A DNA stretch of 64,000 bases from Erysipelotrichaceae bacterium (GTDB lineage Bacteria > Bacillota_I > Bacilli_A > Erysipelotrichales > Coprobacillaceae), in contig JAJQEL010000026.1 of assembly GCA_021201655.1 (NCBI GenBank), forward strand, positions 1 to 64,000, written 5' to 3'. Positions 29,194 through 38,387 of this stretch are shown here, in pieces. The translations under genes and the position numbers were made by a program. A model generated the notes under the pieces. The model searched no databases. It was not told the DNA's origin and worked only from the letters and a program-made list of their open reading frames with translations. The number at the start of each line of letters is the position of its first letter. The stretch's first letter is position 1.

Positions 29194-30854
29194 TTGGCTA
29201 TTTATGTAAATATATACCTGTTGAAATATTTGTAGGTTTTCATGAAGATATTGTGCAAATTATGCCTCATGTGGAAACATATTCTCAGGCTGAGGATAAG
29301 ATTCATATGAATACTTGTGCTTTTATTAAAGCTATTTTACAGGATTTTGTAGAAAATGATTATGATGGCATTATTTTATCTAATTGCTGTGATAGCAATC
29401 GTCGTTTATATGATGTCTTAAAAGATATGTATCCAGATAAATTTATATATCTTATAGATATACCAAGAAAAACAAATGCATTTGCCATAAAATTATATGC
29501 TTTACAAATTCAAAGTCTTATTGATGCTTATAGTATTTATACAAATGAATCATTTAATATGAATGCTTTTAAAAATTATATACAATGTCAGCAAGCAGAT
29601 ATTCATATACCAAATAATAAAGAATATGATATATCCTTAGGATTAGTAGGTGCTAGATGTCATCAAAGTGTTTATAATTTATTAGAAAATCTCAATGTTC
29701 ATATTGCTTATGATTTAACATGTACTGAGGTTTCGCGAAGTTATAAGATGACTGATGTAACCTTTGAAAATTATGCTGAAGCTTTATTAAAACAACTACC
29801 ATGTATGCGTATGGTTGATAATTCGCAAAGATTACAAATGATAAAACAAAGTCAAGTAGATGGGATTTTATATCATACTGTTAAATTTTGTGATAATTAT
29901 CCCTATGAATATGCTCTTATACAAAATGAGATAAATATGCCAATATTAAAAGTAGAAACTGATTCTACTAAGCAATGTGAAGGGCAAATTAGAACAAGAG
30001 TAGAAGCTTTTGTAGAATCTTTAAAAGCGAAAAACAATATAAACCATACAATACAAAGAAAGAGTGATGATAAAATGTATATACTAGGTTTAGATAGTGG
30101 TTCAACTTCAACGAATGCTGTCATTATGAATGAAAATAAAGAAATAGTAGCTTTCGATATAGTTAGAACTGGGGCTAAAAGTGGCGATAGTGCTTTAAAA
30201 GCTAAAGAAAATGTAATAAGTAAAGCTCATTTAAAAGAATCAGATATTGATTATATTGTATCAACAGGATATGGTAGGGTAAGTATTCCTTTTGCTAATA
30301 AGAATGTAACAGAAATTAGTTGTCATGGTAAAGGTGCTATTTATTTTAATCCAAATGTAAGAACAATATTGGATATTGGTGGACAAGATAGTAAGGCTAT
30401 TGCTTTAAATGATAAAGGTGATGTTGAAAGTTTTGTTATGAATGATAAGTGTGCGGCAGGAACAGGAAGATTTTTAGAAATGATGGCACGTACATTAGAA
30501 ATTGATATTAGTGAAATGGGGCCAATTTCATTAAAATGGCAAAAAGATATTAAGATTAGTAGTATGTGTTCTGTATTTGCTGAATCGGAAGTGATTTCAT
30601 TGATTGCCCAAAATCACGAAAAAAGTGATATAGCTCATGGGATTCATCATGCGATTGCTTCTAAAGCAGTTGGATTAATGAAAAGAGTTGGAATTAATGG
30701 TGATTGTATGATGAGTGGTGGGGTTGCCCATAATATTGGTGTTGTTAAAGCTGTAGAAGAGCAAATTGAAAAGGAACTTTATATTTGTGATGAACCAGAA
30801 ATTGTTGGTGCTGTAGGCGCAGCTTTGTTTGGATATGAAGAATTGTTGAAGTAA
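29190..30854 (+). CDS. Fusion: HgdB-like subunit plus 2-hydroxyacyl-CoA dehydratase activase (BcrAD/BadFG ATPase)
   Basis: 554 residues in two parts. Residues 1-285 form a second, shorter HgdB-like domain (YIPVEIFVGFHED, SNCCDSNRRLYD, GLVGARCHQSVYN, GILYHTVKFCDNYPYE, QIRTRVEAFVESL). Residues 296-554 form a complete activase: LGLDSGSTSTNAVIM, DIGGQDSKAI, cluster Cys 421 in NDKCAAGTGRF and Cys 460 in SSMCSVFAESEV, and MMSGGVAHNIGV. Activases use ATP to inject low-potential electrons into the partner. GAGTGA lies 7 bases before an internal ATG at 30075, so a separate activase might also be made. Coupled to the preceding gene by ATGA. Confidence 0.87.
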   Translation: MIGYLCKYIPVEIFVGFHEDIVQIMPHVETYSQAEDKIHMNTCAFIKAILQDFVENDYDGIILSNCCDSNRRLYDVLKDMYPDKFIYLIDIPRKTNAFAIKLYALQIQSLIDAYSIYTNESFNMNAFKNYIQCQQADIHIPNNKEYDISLGLVGARCHQSVYNLLENLNVHIAYDLTCTEVSRSYKMTDVTFENYAEALLKQLPCMRMVDNSQRLQMIKQSQVDGILYHTVKFCDNYPYEYALIQNEINMPILKVETDSTKQCEGQIRTRVEAFVESLKAKNNINHTIQRKSDDKMYILGLDSGSTSTNAVIMNENKEIVAFDIVRTGAKSGDSALKAKENVISKAHLKESDIDYIVSTGYGRVSIPFANKNVTEISCHGKGAIYFNPNVRTILDIGGQDSKAIALNDKGDVESFVMNDKCAAGTGRFLEMMARTLEIDISEMGPISLKWQKDIKISSMCSVFAESEVISLIAQNHEKSDIAHGIHHAIASKAVGLMKRVGINGDCMMSGGVAHNIGVVKAVEEQIEKELYICDEPEIVGAVGAALFGYEELLK

Positions 30855-30873
30855 CAATTCTTTTGTTTTTTTG
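30840..30873 (+). terminator. Terminator of the HgdB/activase operon
   Basis: GAATTGTT/AACAATTC stem, loop GAAGT, then TTTTG and a T-run. Confidence 0.8.
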
Positions 30874-30876
30874 ATG

Positions 30877-30905
30877 TTGCATAGCTTTATAAATTTTGAT
30901 ATAAT
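30877..30905 (+). promoter_or_regulatory. Promoter of the tRNA-Leu pair
   Basis: TTGCAT, 17 bp, TATAAT; 10 bp before the first tRNA. Confidence 0.85.
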
Positions 30906-30915
30906 AGGTGAGCAC

Positions 30916-31001
30916 GCAGGCGTGGTGGAATGGTAGACACGCTATCTTGAGGGGGTAGTGGATGGATGTCCGTGTGAGTTCAAATCTCATCGCCTGCACC
31001 A
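30916..31001 (+). tRNA. tRNA-Leu (anticodon GAG)
   Basis: Acceptor GCAGGCG/CGCCTGC, discriminator A and encoded CCA. Anticodon stem CTATC/GGTAG with loop TTGAGGG, giving GAG (reads CUC/CUU). Long variable arm, D-loop TGGTAGAC and T-arm GAGTTCAAATCTC are as expected for a class II tRNA-Leu. Confidence 0.95.
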
Positions 31002-31023
31002 TTTTTTTATTTGAACTTTTTAT

Positions 31024-31107
31024 GCAGCTGTGGTGGAATTGGTAGACACGCTATCTTCAGGCGGTAGTGGATGGATATCCATGTGAGTTCGAGTCTCATC
31101 AGCTGCA
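31024..31107 (+). tRNA. tRNA-Leu (anticodon CAG)
   Basis: Acceptor GCAGCTG/CAGCTGC, discriminator A, no encoded CCA (ATCT follows). Anticodon loop TTCAGGC gives CAG (reads CUG). Body nearly identical to the upstream tRNA-Leu, so the pair looks like a duplication with anticodon change. No terminator separates it from tex 22 bases on. Confidence 0.95.
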
Positions 31108-31129
31108 TCTTTGTTTTTAGGAGGTTACT

Positions 31130-33274
31130 ATGAACAGTGAAATCATTAAACTTGTATCAAATGATTTAAATTTAAGTATTAAGCAAATAGAAAGCGTTTT
31201 AACATTATTACAAGAGGGAGCAACTGTTCCCTTTATTGCTCGTTATCGCAAAGAAAAAACTGGTGGATTAAATGAGGATCAAATCAGAGAAATATCTAAG
31301 GTCTATGAATATCAGGTTTCATTACAACAAAGAAAAGATGATGTTATAAGACTTATTAATGAAAAAGGACTATTAACTGATGAATTAAAGAAAGATATCT
31401 TAAAAGCAGCTAAACTAAGTGAAGTAGAAGATTACTATCGTCCTTTTAAAGAAAAGAAAAAAACTAAAGCAACCATTGCCAGAGCCAAGGGCTTAGAACC
31501 TTTAGCATTGTCTATTATGTTATTACAAAATATCGATATTAATAAAACTGCACAAAAATATCTTAACGATGAAGTTAAAACAGTAGATGAAGCCATTCAA
31601 GGTGCTAAAGATATTATTGCTGAACAAATTAGCGATAATGCTAAATATCGTAAATATACAAAAGATATGATTCTTAAAACAGGAATAATCACTACTAAAG
31701 TTAAAAAGAAAAATCCTGATATCAATGGTACTTATGAAATGTATTATGATTATAATGAACGTATTAAGTTTATTGTTCCTCATCGTATTCTTGCTATTAA
31801 TCGTGCTGAAAAAGAAAAAGTTATTTCTGTATCGATTGAAATTGATGAAGAACGTTTTAAAAACTATATTTTTCGAGGTATCATTCATGGTCGTTCATCA
31901 AAAATGGATACGATTATTAAAGAATGTGTTGATGATGCTTTTAAACGTTTGATTTTTCCTTCAGTAGAAAGAGAAATACGACATGATTTAACCGAAAAGG
32001 CACAAGATCAAGCTTTAAATGTTTTTTCTATTAATTTGGAAAACCTTTTATTACAAGCACCTATGAAAGATCGTTATGTTTTAGGTGTTGATCCTGCTTT
32101 TAGGACTGGCTGTAAATTAGCAGCTATAGATCCTACTGGTAAGGTATTGGCTATTAATAAAGTATTTATCACGATTCCTAAAAAAGATTATTCTAAGGAT
32201 GAAAAGATTCTTTTATCAATGATTAAAAAGTATCATATCGAAATTATTGCGATTGGTAACGGTACTGCTAGCCGTGAAACAGAAAGCTTTATAGCTAATT
32301 TAATTCAAAAGCATCATTTAGATGTTCAATATGTCATAGTTTCTGAAGCTGGTGCTTCAGTTTATTCAGCAAGTCCCATTGCCAAAGAAGAATTCCCTGA
32401 TTATCAAGTAGAAGAAAGATCAGCAGTATCCATTGGCAGACGTTTACAGGATCCTTTAGCAGAACTTGTTAAGATTGAACCTAAAGCTATTTCTGTAGGT
32501 CAATATCAACATGATATGAACCAAAAGAAATTAAGTGAACAATTAGATTTCGTAGTAGAAAAAGTTGTTAATCAAGTTGGCGTGAACATTAATACTGCTT
32601 CACCTTCACTTCTCCAATATGTCTCTGGTTTATCTATGAGTATTGCTAAAAATATTGTTGCTTATCGTGAAGAAAATGGAAAATTTACATCACGTGAAGA
32701 AATAAAGAATGTCAAAAAATTAGGGGACAAGACATATGAATTATCTGTTGGTTTTTTAAGAATTCTTTCAGGCAATGAAATGCTTGATGAAACAAGCATT
32801 CATCCTGATAATTATGAAGATGCTTCAAAATTGTTAGATAAATTAGAACTTAGTAAATCTGATATAGGTAGCGATCATGCCAAAGAAGTGATTGAACATA
32901 TTAATAAAGAAAAAATTAGAAATGAATTAGGTATGGATTCTTATTTATTTGATGATTTATTAGATGCTTTCGTTTCGCCACATCGTTCTCCTCGAGATGA
33001 ATATAATACGCCAGTACTAAGAAAAGATGTTTTAAAAATTGAAGATTTACATAAGGGTATGAAACTTCAAGGGGTTGTTAGAAATGTTGTGGATTTTGGT
33101 GCTTTTGTTGATATTGGATTAAAGAATGATGGATTGATTCATATTTCTAAGATGAGTCATCAAAAAGTGAAACATACTTTAGATGTTTGTCATGTTGGGG
33201 ATATTTTAGATGTTTATGTCTATGATGTGGATGTTAAAAAGAAACGTGTTTCTTTATCTTTAATTGAGGTTTAG
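31130..33274 (+). CDS. tex: RNA-binding transcription accessory protein Tex
   Basis: 714 residues, normal length. Order: helical N-terminus with VPFIARYRKEKTGGL, YqgF/RNase H-like domain (VLGVDPAFRTGCKLAAID), the conserved VSEAGASVYSAS and ERSAVSIGRRLQDPL, helix-hairpin-helix region (NINTASPSLLQYVSGL), and a C-terminal S1 domain (KGMKLQGVVRNVVDFGAFVD). Tex binds nucleic acids; its exact role is unsettled. AGGAGG lies 6 bases before the ATG. It probably shares the tRNA-Leu transcript. Confidence 0.96.
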   Translation: MNSEIIKLVSNDLNLSIKQIESVLTLLQEGATVPFIARYRKEKTGGLNEDQIREISKVYEYQVSLQQRKDDVIRLINEKGLLTDELKKDILKAAKLSEVEDYYRPFKEKKKTKATIARAKGLEPLALSIMLLQNIDINKTAQKYLNDEVKTVDEAIQGAKDIIAEQISDNAKYRKYTKDMILKTGIITTKVKKKNPDINGTYEMYYDYNERIKFIVPHRILAINRAEKEKVISVSIEIDEERFKNYIFRGIIHGRSSKMDTIIKECVDDAFKRLIFPSVEREIRHDLTEKAQDQALNVFSINLENLLLQAPMKDRYVLGVDPAFRTGCKLAAIDPTGKVLAINKVFITIPKKDYSKDEKILLSMIKKYHIEIIAIGNGTASRETESFIANLIQKHHLDVQYVIVSEAGASVYSASPIAKEEFPDYQVEERSAVSIGRRLQDPLAELVKIEPKAISVGQYQHDMNQKKLSEQLDFVVEKVVNQVGVNINTASPSLLQYVSGLSMSIAKNIVAYREENGKFTSREEIKNVKKLGDKTYELSVGFLRILSGNEMLDETSIHPDNYEDASKLLDKLELSKSDIGSDHAKEVIEHINKEKIRNELGMDSYLFDDLLDAFVSPHRSPRDEYNTPVLRKDVLKIEDLHKGMKLQGVVRNVVDFGAFVDIGLKNDGLIHISKMSHQKVKHTLDVCHVGDILDVYVYDVDVKKKRVSLSLIEV

Positions 33275-33300
33275 TATATAATGATTTATTATTGGGTATA

Positions 33301-33332
33301 AAAAAAGTTTACTTTACAGTAAACTTTTTTAT
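33301..33332. terminator. Bidirectional terminator between tex and PPi-PFK
   Basis: AAAAAAGTTTACT/AGTAAACTTTTTT, loop TTAC; T- and A-runs on both sides. Confidence 0.9.
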
Positions 33333-34564
33333 TTGAGATGCTGGATACTTATATAATTAGGAATGCCATTCTTATAAGTTATATCAACTTCACCTTGTAT
33401 GAGTGGGTATAGATAATCATATAGTTTATCATTAATATAATTATGCTTTTCATTTATCCAGTCAATAGGAACACATCTTTCCTGATTAGCAATAGCATTG
33501 ACATCCATGGTTAAACATTCTATCTGATAAGGATCATCACTAATACGTTTGACAATAATCATTTTTGCACTATCACCTTTCATTGCTGTCTCTACAGCAT
33601 ATTGACCAATCATATATGCTTCATCCAAATCTACTTTTGAAGCCAAATGTCCAGCAGATCTTTGCAAAACATTTAGTTCGACACTTCTAACTTTACATTT
33701 GAATCTTTCATAAGCCATTGTCTCTAGTGCTTTTCCTGTACCTGAGTGAAGAATATTACCGAATACATCTCTTTTTGCATATTTAGATTTTGAATCTATA
33801 TATTCGCCATCTTCATCTTTGATACCTTCACTAACAGCGACAATAATGTTCTTTTTTGTTTTAAAAACTTCTTCAATATCTCGATAAAAATTTTCTCTTA
33901 TAAAAGGGACTTCTGGCAAATAAATTAGATCAGGTGCATCACTGTGGGCACTTCTAGCAAGTGCACTAGCAGCTGTTAACCATCCCGCATTTCTTCCCAT
34001 AATTTCTACAATAGTAATAGAATTAAGTTTATAGATAGAAGAATCATAAGCAATTTCTAACATCGAAGTGGCAACATATTTTGCAGCTGAACCAAAGCCT
34101 GGTGTATGATCAGTTCCTTTTAAATCATTATCAATAGTTTTAGGAATACCAATAAAATGAATATCAGATTTCATAATTTTTGCATAATGAGAAAGCTTGG
34201 CTACTGTATCCATGGAATCATTACCACCAATATAAAAGAAATCAGTAATATTTAATTTATCAAATATAGAAAATAAAGTCATATAAGTTTGCGGATCACT
34301 TTGATAATCAGGTAATTTATAGCGACATGATCCTAAATACATAGCAGGAGATTGCATAAGCAAATCAATATCATGTTGAGTTTTAAACATATCTACTAAA
34401 TCAAAATAATTATCTTCTAATAAACCCTTGATACCATTGATCATACCATAAATATGATCATATTCATTGGTTTCATGACATTTTGTGATAATTCCCGCAA
34501 GTGATGCATTAATGGCAACGGTAGGCCCTCCTGATTGACCAATAAAACAATTTCTTTTCTTCAT
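33329..34564 (-). CDS. pfp: Pyrophosphate-fructose-6-phosphate 1-phosphotransferase
   Basis: 411 residues of the phosphofructokinase family. FIGQSGGPTVAINASL at the start, GGNDSMDT in the phosphoryl-donor site (ATP enzymes have GGDGS), catalytic GIPKTIDNDL with Lys where ATP enzymes have Gly, then TPGFGSAAKY and EIMGRNAGWLTAASAL. The Asp and Lys of these motifs mark PPi-dependent enzymes, so glycolysis here may run reversibly on pyrophosphate. AAGGAG precedes the ATG. It stands alone, convergent with tex and divergent from PFOR. Confidence 0.9.
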   Translation of the reverse strand: MKKRNCFIGQSGGPTVAINASLAGIITKCHETNEYDHIYGMINGIKGLLEDNYFDLVDMFKTQHDIDLLMQSPAMYLGSCRYKLPDYQSDPQTYMTLFSIFDKLNITDFFYIGGNDSMDTVAKLSHYAKIMKSDIHFIGIPKTIDNDLKGTDHTPGFGSAAKYVATSMLEIAYDSSIYKLNSITIVEIMGRNAGWLTAASALARSAHSDAPDLIYLPEVPFIRENFYRDIEEVFKTKKNIIVAVSEGIKDEDGEYIDSKSKYAKRDVFGNILHSGTGKALETMAYERFKCKVRSVELNVLQRSAGHLASKVDLDEAYMIGQYAVETAMKGDSAKMIIVKRISDDPYQIECLTMDVNAIANQERCVPIDWINEKHNYINDKLYDYLYPLIQGEVDITYKNGIPNYISIQHLK

Positions 34565-34643
34565 ACGTAACTCCTTATCATAATTTCAGTCACATTTTAG
34601 CATTTTTATATAATGAATAAAAGAAAAAATGAAAAAATATGGG

Positions 34644-34672
34644 TGGAAATTCTTTAAAAAGAAGAGTATACT
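34644..34672 (+). promoter_or_regulatory. Promoter of nifJ
   Basis: TGGAAA, 17 bp, TATACT; a moderate match. Confidence 0.5.
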
Positions 34673-34699
34673 TAACCATGTATAGGAGGAATTAAATTT

Positions 34700-37600
34700 A
34701 TGTCTAAGAATTATCTATCAATGGATGGTAATACTGCTGCCGCTCACGTGGCCTATGCCTTTAGTGAAGTTGCTAGTATTTATCCCATTACACCTTCTTC
34801 ACCTATGGCTGAAAATGCTGATAACTGGGCCGTTCAGGGAAGAAAAAATATTTTTGGATCAACTGTTAATGTTGTAGAAATGCAATCAGAAGCTGGTGCT
34901 GCAGGGGCTGTTCATGGCGCATTACAAGGTGGTGCTTTAGCTACAACATTCACTGCATCTCAAGGTTTATTATTGATGATTCCAAATCTTTATAAAATAC
35001 AGGGTGAATTATTACCTGGTGTATTCCATGTGGCTGCTAGAGCTTTAGCTACACGTTCATTAAATATCTTTGGTGATCATCAGGATATTTATGCTTGTCG
35101 TCAAGTTGGGGCACCAATGATTTGTTCACATAGTGTTCAGGAAGTTATGGATTTAGGTGGCGTTGCTCACTTAGTTGCTATTAAAGCAAGCGTACCTGTT
35201 ATTCATTTCTTTGATGGTTTTAGAACTTCTCATGAAATTCAAAAAGTAGAAGTTATGGATTATGATGTATTGGAAGGTTTATTAGATAAAGAAGCATTAA
35301 AGAAATTTAAAGATAATGCATTAAATCCACATACAAATCCAATTGAACGTGGTGGTGCGGAAAATGATGATATCTATTTCCAAGGTCGTGAAGCACAAAA
35401 TGCTCATTATGATGCAGTAGTTGAAATTGCTGCTGATTATATGAAGAAGATTTCTGAAATCACGGGTAGAGACTATGCTCCATTTACATATTATGGTGAT
35501 CCTGAAGCTTCGCGTGTCATTGTTGCTATGGGTTCTGTTACTGAAACAATTAAGGAAACAATTGATGAGTTAAGAAAATCTGGAGAAAAAGTTGGTTTAA
35601 TTAAAGTTCATTTATATAGACCATTCTCACCTAAATATTTATTGGCTGTTTTACCTGAAACGGTAGAAAAAGTTGCTGTTTTAGATAGAACTAAAGAAAT
35701 GGGTGCAACTGGTGAACCATTATACTTAGATGTTGTATCAGTATTAGCTGATAAAGATATTAAAGTTATTGGTGGGCGCTATGGTTTAGGTTCTAAGGAT
35801 ACAACTCCTGGACAAATTAAAGCTGTATATGATCACTTATTAAAAGATGATCCATTTACTTCATTTACGATTGGTATTATTGATGATGTCACTCATTTAT
35901 CATTGGAAGAAGATAAAGATTTCAAAGTTGACTCTGATTATACATCTTGCTTATTCTATGGTTTAGGTAGTGATGGTACTGTTTCTGCTAATAAATCTTC
36001 TATTAAGATTATTGGTGATAATACTGATTTATATTCACAAGCTTATTTTGCATATGATAGTAAAAAAGCAGGTGGAGCTACACGTTCTAATTTAAGATTT
36101 GGTAACACGCCAATTAGAGCAACTTATTATGTAAATAATGCTGATTTTATTTCATGTTCATTAGATAACTATGTCTTAAAATATGATATGTTAAAGAATT
36201 TAAAAGATGGTGGTACTTTCTTATTAAATACAGAATTTAATGAAGAAGAAATTGTTGATTATTTACCTAATAAATTAAAGAAACAATTAGCTGATAAGAA
36301 TGCTAAATTCTATATTATTAATGCAACTAAATTAGCTGGTGAAATTGGTATGGGTAGACGTACCAACACTATTTTACAATCTGCATTCTTTGCTTTAAAT
36401 CCACAAATTTTACCAATTGAAAAATCAGTAGAATATATGAAGAAAATGGCTAAGAAATCTTATAGCAAAAAAGGTGATGCGATTGTTGAAGCAAACTATC
36501 GTGCTATTGATGCTGGTAAAGATGCCATTGTAGAAGTTATGGTTGATCCAGCTTGGTCTGATTTAGTTGTTAATGAAACAAGAAAACGTACTGGTGATGA
36601 TCATTTTGATAACTTTGTTTCTGTTATCAATGCCTTAGATGGTTATGATTTACCTACTTCTGCTTTCTTAGATAAACTTGATGGTTCTATGAAATCAGGT
36701 GTGGCTTTAAAAGAAAAACGTGCGATTGCAGTACAAGTTCCTCGTTGGAATAAAGATAACTGTATTCAATGTAATAACTGTGTCATGGTTTGTCCTCATG
36801 CAACAATTCGTGCCTTCTTATTAGATGAAAATGAAGTTGCTAAAGCACCAGAAGATATTTTTAATGATACCTTAAAACCAATGGGTAAAGGTGTAGAAGG
36901 TTTAGTATATCGTATTCAGGTTTCACCTGATAACTGTGTTGGCTGTGGTTTATGTGTTACTGAATGTCCAGGTAAGAAAGGTGCAAAAGCCTTATCAATG
37001 GTACCAGTTAAAGAAGAATTACCACATTCTGAGTTAGCTGATTATATGTATAATGATGTTACATATAAAGATGATAAATATCCAACAACAACTACTAAAG
37101 GCGTTGGCTTTATGAGACCTTACTTTGAAGTGTCTGGTGCCTGTGGTGGCTGTGGTGAAACACCATATTATCGTTTAGCATCTCAATTATTTGGTAAAGA
37201 TATGCGTATTGCTAATGCGACTGGCTGTAGTTCAATCTATTCTGGTTCTACGCCTTCAACTCCTTGTACAGTTGATGAAAATGGCCAAGGACCTGCTTGG
37301 GCTAACTCATTATTTGAAGATAATGCTGAATATGGTTATGGTATGAAATTAGCTGAAAACTATAAGGAACAACATATCTTTGATATTATTGATGCTAATA
37401 AAGCAGATTGTGAACCTGCACTTCAAGAAGTATTAACAAAATATGCAGAAGTTAAAGGACATAGAGAAGAAGAACGTGCTTTGTATGATGAAATAGTTTC
37501 CTTAGTAGAAGCATCAGAAAATGAAGGTATTAAAGAATTATTAGATATGAAAGGTGATTTAGTCACTAAATCTCAATGGATTATCGGTGGTGATGGTTGG

Positions 37601-38224
37601 GCTTATGATATTGGTTACGGAGGCGTTGACCATGTCTTGGCTAATAACGAGAACGTTAATATCTTAGTTCTTGATACCGAAGTATATTCTAATACTGGTG
37701 GTCAATCATCTAAATCATCACAAGCTGGTTCAATCGCAAGATTTACAGCTGGTGGTAAAACTGGAGCAAAGAAAGATTTAGCTCAAATTGCTATGGCTTA
37801 TGGTCATATATATGTAGCTCAAGTAGCTATGGGTGCTAATCCAATGCAAACGATTAAAGCTTTCAAAGAAGCTGAATCATATGATGGACCTTCTATTATT
37901 ATTGCATATGCTCCATGTAATGAACATGGTATTAAAGGTGGTTTATCAAATCATCAACAACAACAAAAGAAAGCTATTCAATGTGGATACTTTAACTTAG
38001 TAAGATTTGATCCTCGTTTAGAAGCTCAAGGTAAGAATCCATTACAAATCGATTCTAAAGAACCTGACTACTCTAAATTTAAAGACTTCTTATTAAGTGA
38101 AAACAGATTCGCTCAATTATCTAAGATTAATCCTGATCATGCTGATGAACTTATGGATAAGTGCTTAAACGATGCCAAGAAGCGTCGTGCACGCTTAGAC
38201 ACAATGGCTAAATGGTATGAATAA
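34700..38224 (+). CDS. nifJ: Pyruvate:ferredoxin (flavodoxin) oxidoreductase
   Basis: 1174-residue single-chain PFOR, oxidising pyruvate to acetyl-CoA and CO2 with reduction of ferredoxin or flavodoxin. Order: N-terminal domain (AFSEVASIYPITPSSPMAE, EMQSEAGAAGAVHGAL), CoA-binding and gamma regions, two [4Fe-4S] ferredoxin-like motifs (CIQCNNCVMVCP and CVGCGLCVTECP, about 690-765), a third cluster region (GACGGCGETPY), and the thiamine diphosphate site (GGDGWAYDIGYGG, VLDTEVYSNTGGQSSK). It supplies low-potential electrons that an HgdB-type activase would need. Codon use suggests high expression. Confidence 0.98.
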   Translation: MSKNYLSMDGNTAAAHVAYAFSEVASIYPITPSSPMAENADNWAVQGRKNIFGSTVNVVEMQSEAGAAGAVHGALQGGALATTFTASQGLLLMIPNLYKIQGELLPGVFHVAARALATRSLNIFGDHQDIYACRQVGAPMICSHSVQEVMDLGGVAHLVAIKASVPVIHFFDGFRTSHEIQKVEVMDYDVLEGLLDKEALKKFKDNALNPHTNPIERGGAENDDIYFQGREAQNAHYDAVVEIAADYMKKISEITGRDYAPFTYYGDPEASRVIVAMGSVTETIKETIDELRKSGEKVGLIKVHLYRPFSPKYLLAVLPETVEKVAVLDRTKEMGATGEPLYLDVVSVLADKDIKVIGGRYGLGSKDTTPGQIKAVYDHLLKDDPFTSFTIGIIDDVTHLSLEEDKDFKVDSDYTSCLFYGLGSDGTVSANKSSIKIIGDNTDLYSQAYFAYDSKKAGGATRSNLRFGNTPIRATYYVNNADFISCSLDNYVLKYDMLKNLKDGGTFLLNTEFNEEEIVDYLPNKLKKQLADKNAKFYIINATKLAGEIGMGRRTNTILQSAFFALNPQILPIEKSVEYMKKMAKKSYSKKGDAIVEANYRAIDAGKDAIVEVMVDPAWSDLVVNETRKRTGDDHFDNFVSVINALDGYDLPTSAFLDKLDGSMKSGVALKEKRAIAVQVPRWNKDNCIQCNNCVMVCPHATIRAFLLDENEVAKAPEDIFNDTLKPMGKGVEGLVYRIQVSPDNCVGCGLCVTECPGKKGAKALSMVPVKEELPHSELADYMYNDVTYKDDKYPTTTTKGVGFMRPYFEVSGACGGCGETPYYRLASQLFGKDMRIANATGCSSIYSGSTPSTPCTVDENGQGPAWANSLFEDNAEYGYGMKLAENYKEQHIFDIIDANKADCEPALQEVLTKYAEVKGHREEERALYDEIVSLVEASENEGIKELLDMKGDLVTKSQWIIGGDGWAYDIGYGGVDHVLANNENVNILVLDTEVYSNTGGQSSKSSQAGSIARFTAGGKTGAKKDLAQIAMAYGHIYVAQVAMGANPMQTIKAFKEAESYDGPSIIIAYAPCNEHGIKGGLSNHQQQQKKAIQCGYFNLVRFDPRLEAQGKNPLQIDSKEPDYSKFKDFLLSENRFAQLSKINPDHADELMDKCLNDAKKRRARLDTMAKWYE

Positions 38225-38250
38225 GATGGGAATTTCCCATCTTTTTTTAT
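38223..38250 (+). terminator. Terminator of nifJ
   Basis: AAGATGGG/CCCATCTT, loop AATTT, T-run. Confidence 0.88.
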
Positions 38251-38330
38251 ATTTTTATGAAACATAATTTCATTTAAACGTTAAATTTATGAAAAATAAT
38301 GAAATACTGTTATTTAAACTTTTAAAGTTA

Positions 38331-38358
38331 TTTACAGTTTTTTAAAATCTGATAAAAT
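38331..38358 (+). promoter_or_regulatory. Promoter of the GH1-manA unit
   Basis: TTTACA, 16 bp, TAAAAT with an upstream TG (extended -10). Confidence 0.65.
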
Positions 38359-38387
38359 AAAATTATCTTAAGAAGGAGGAAATACAA

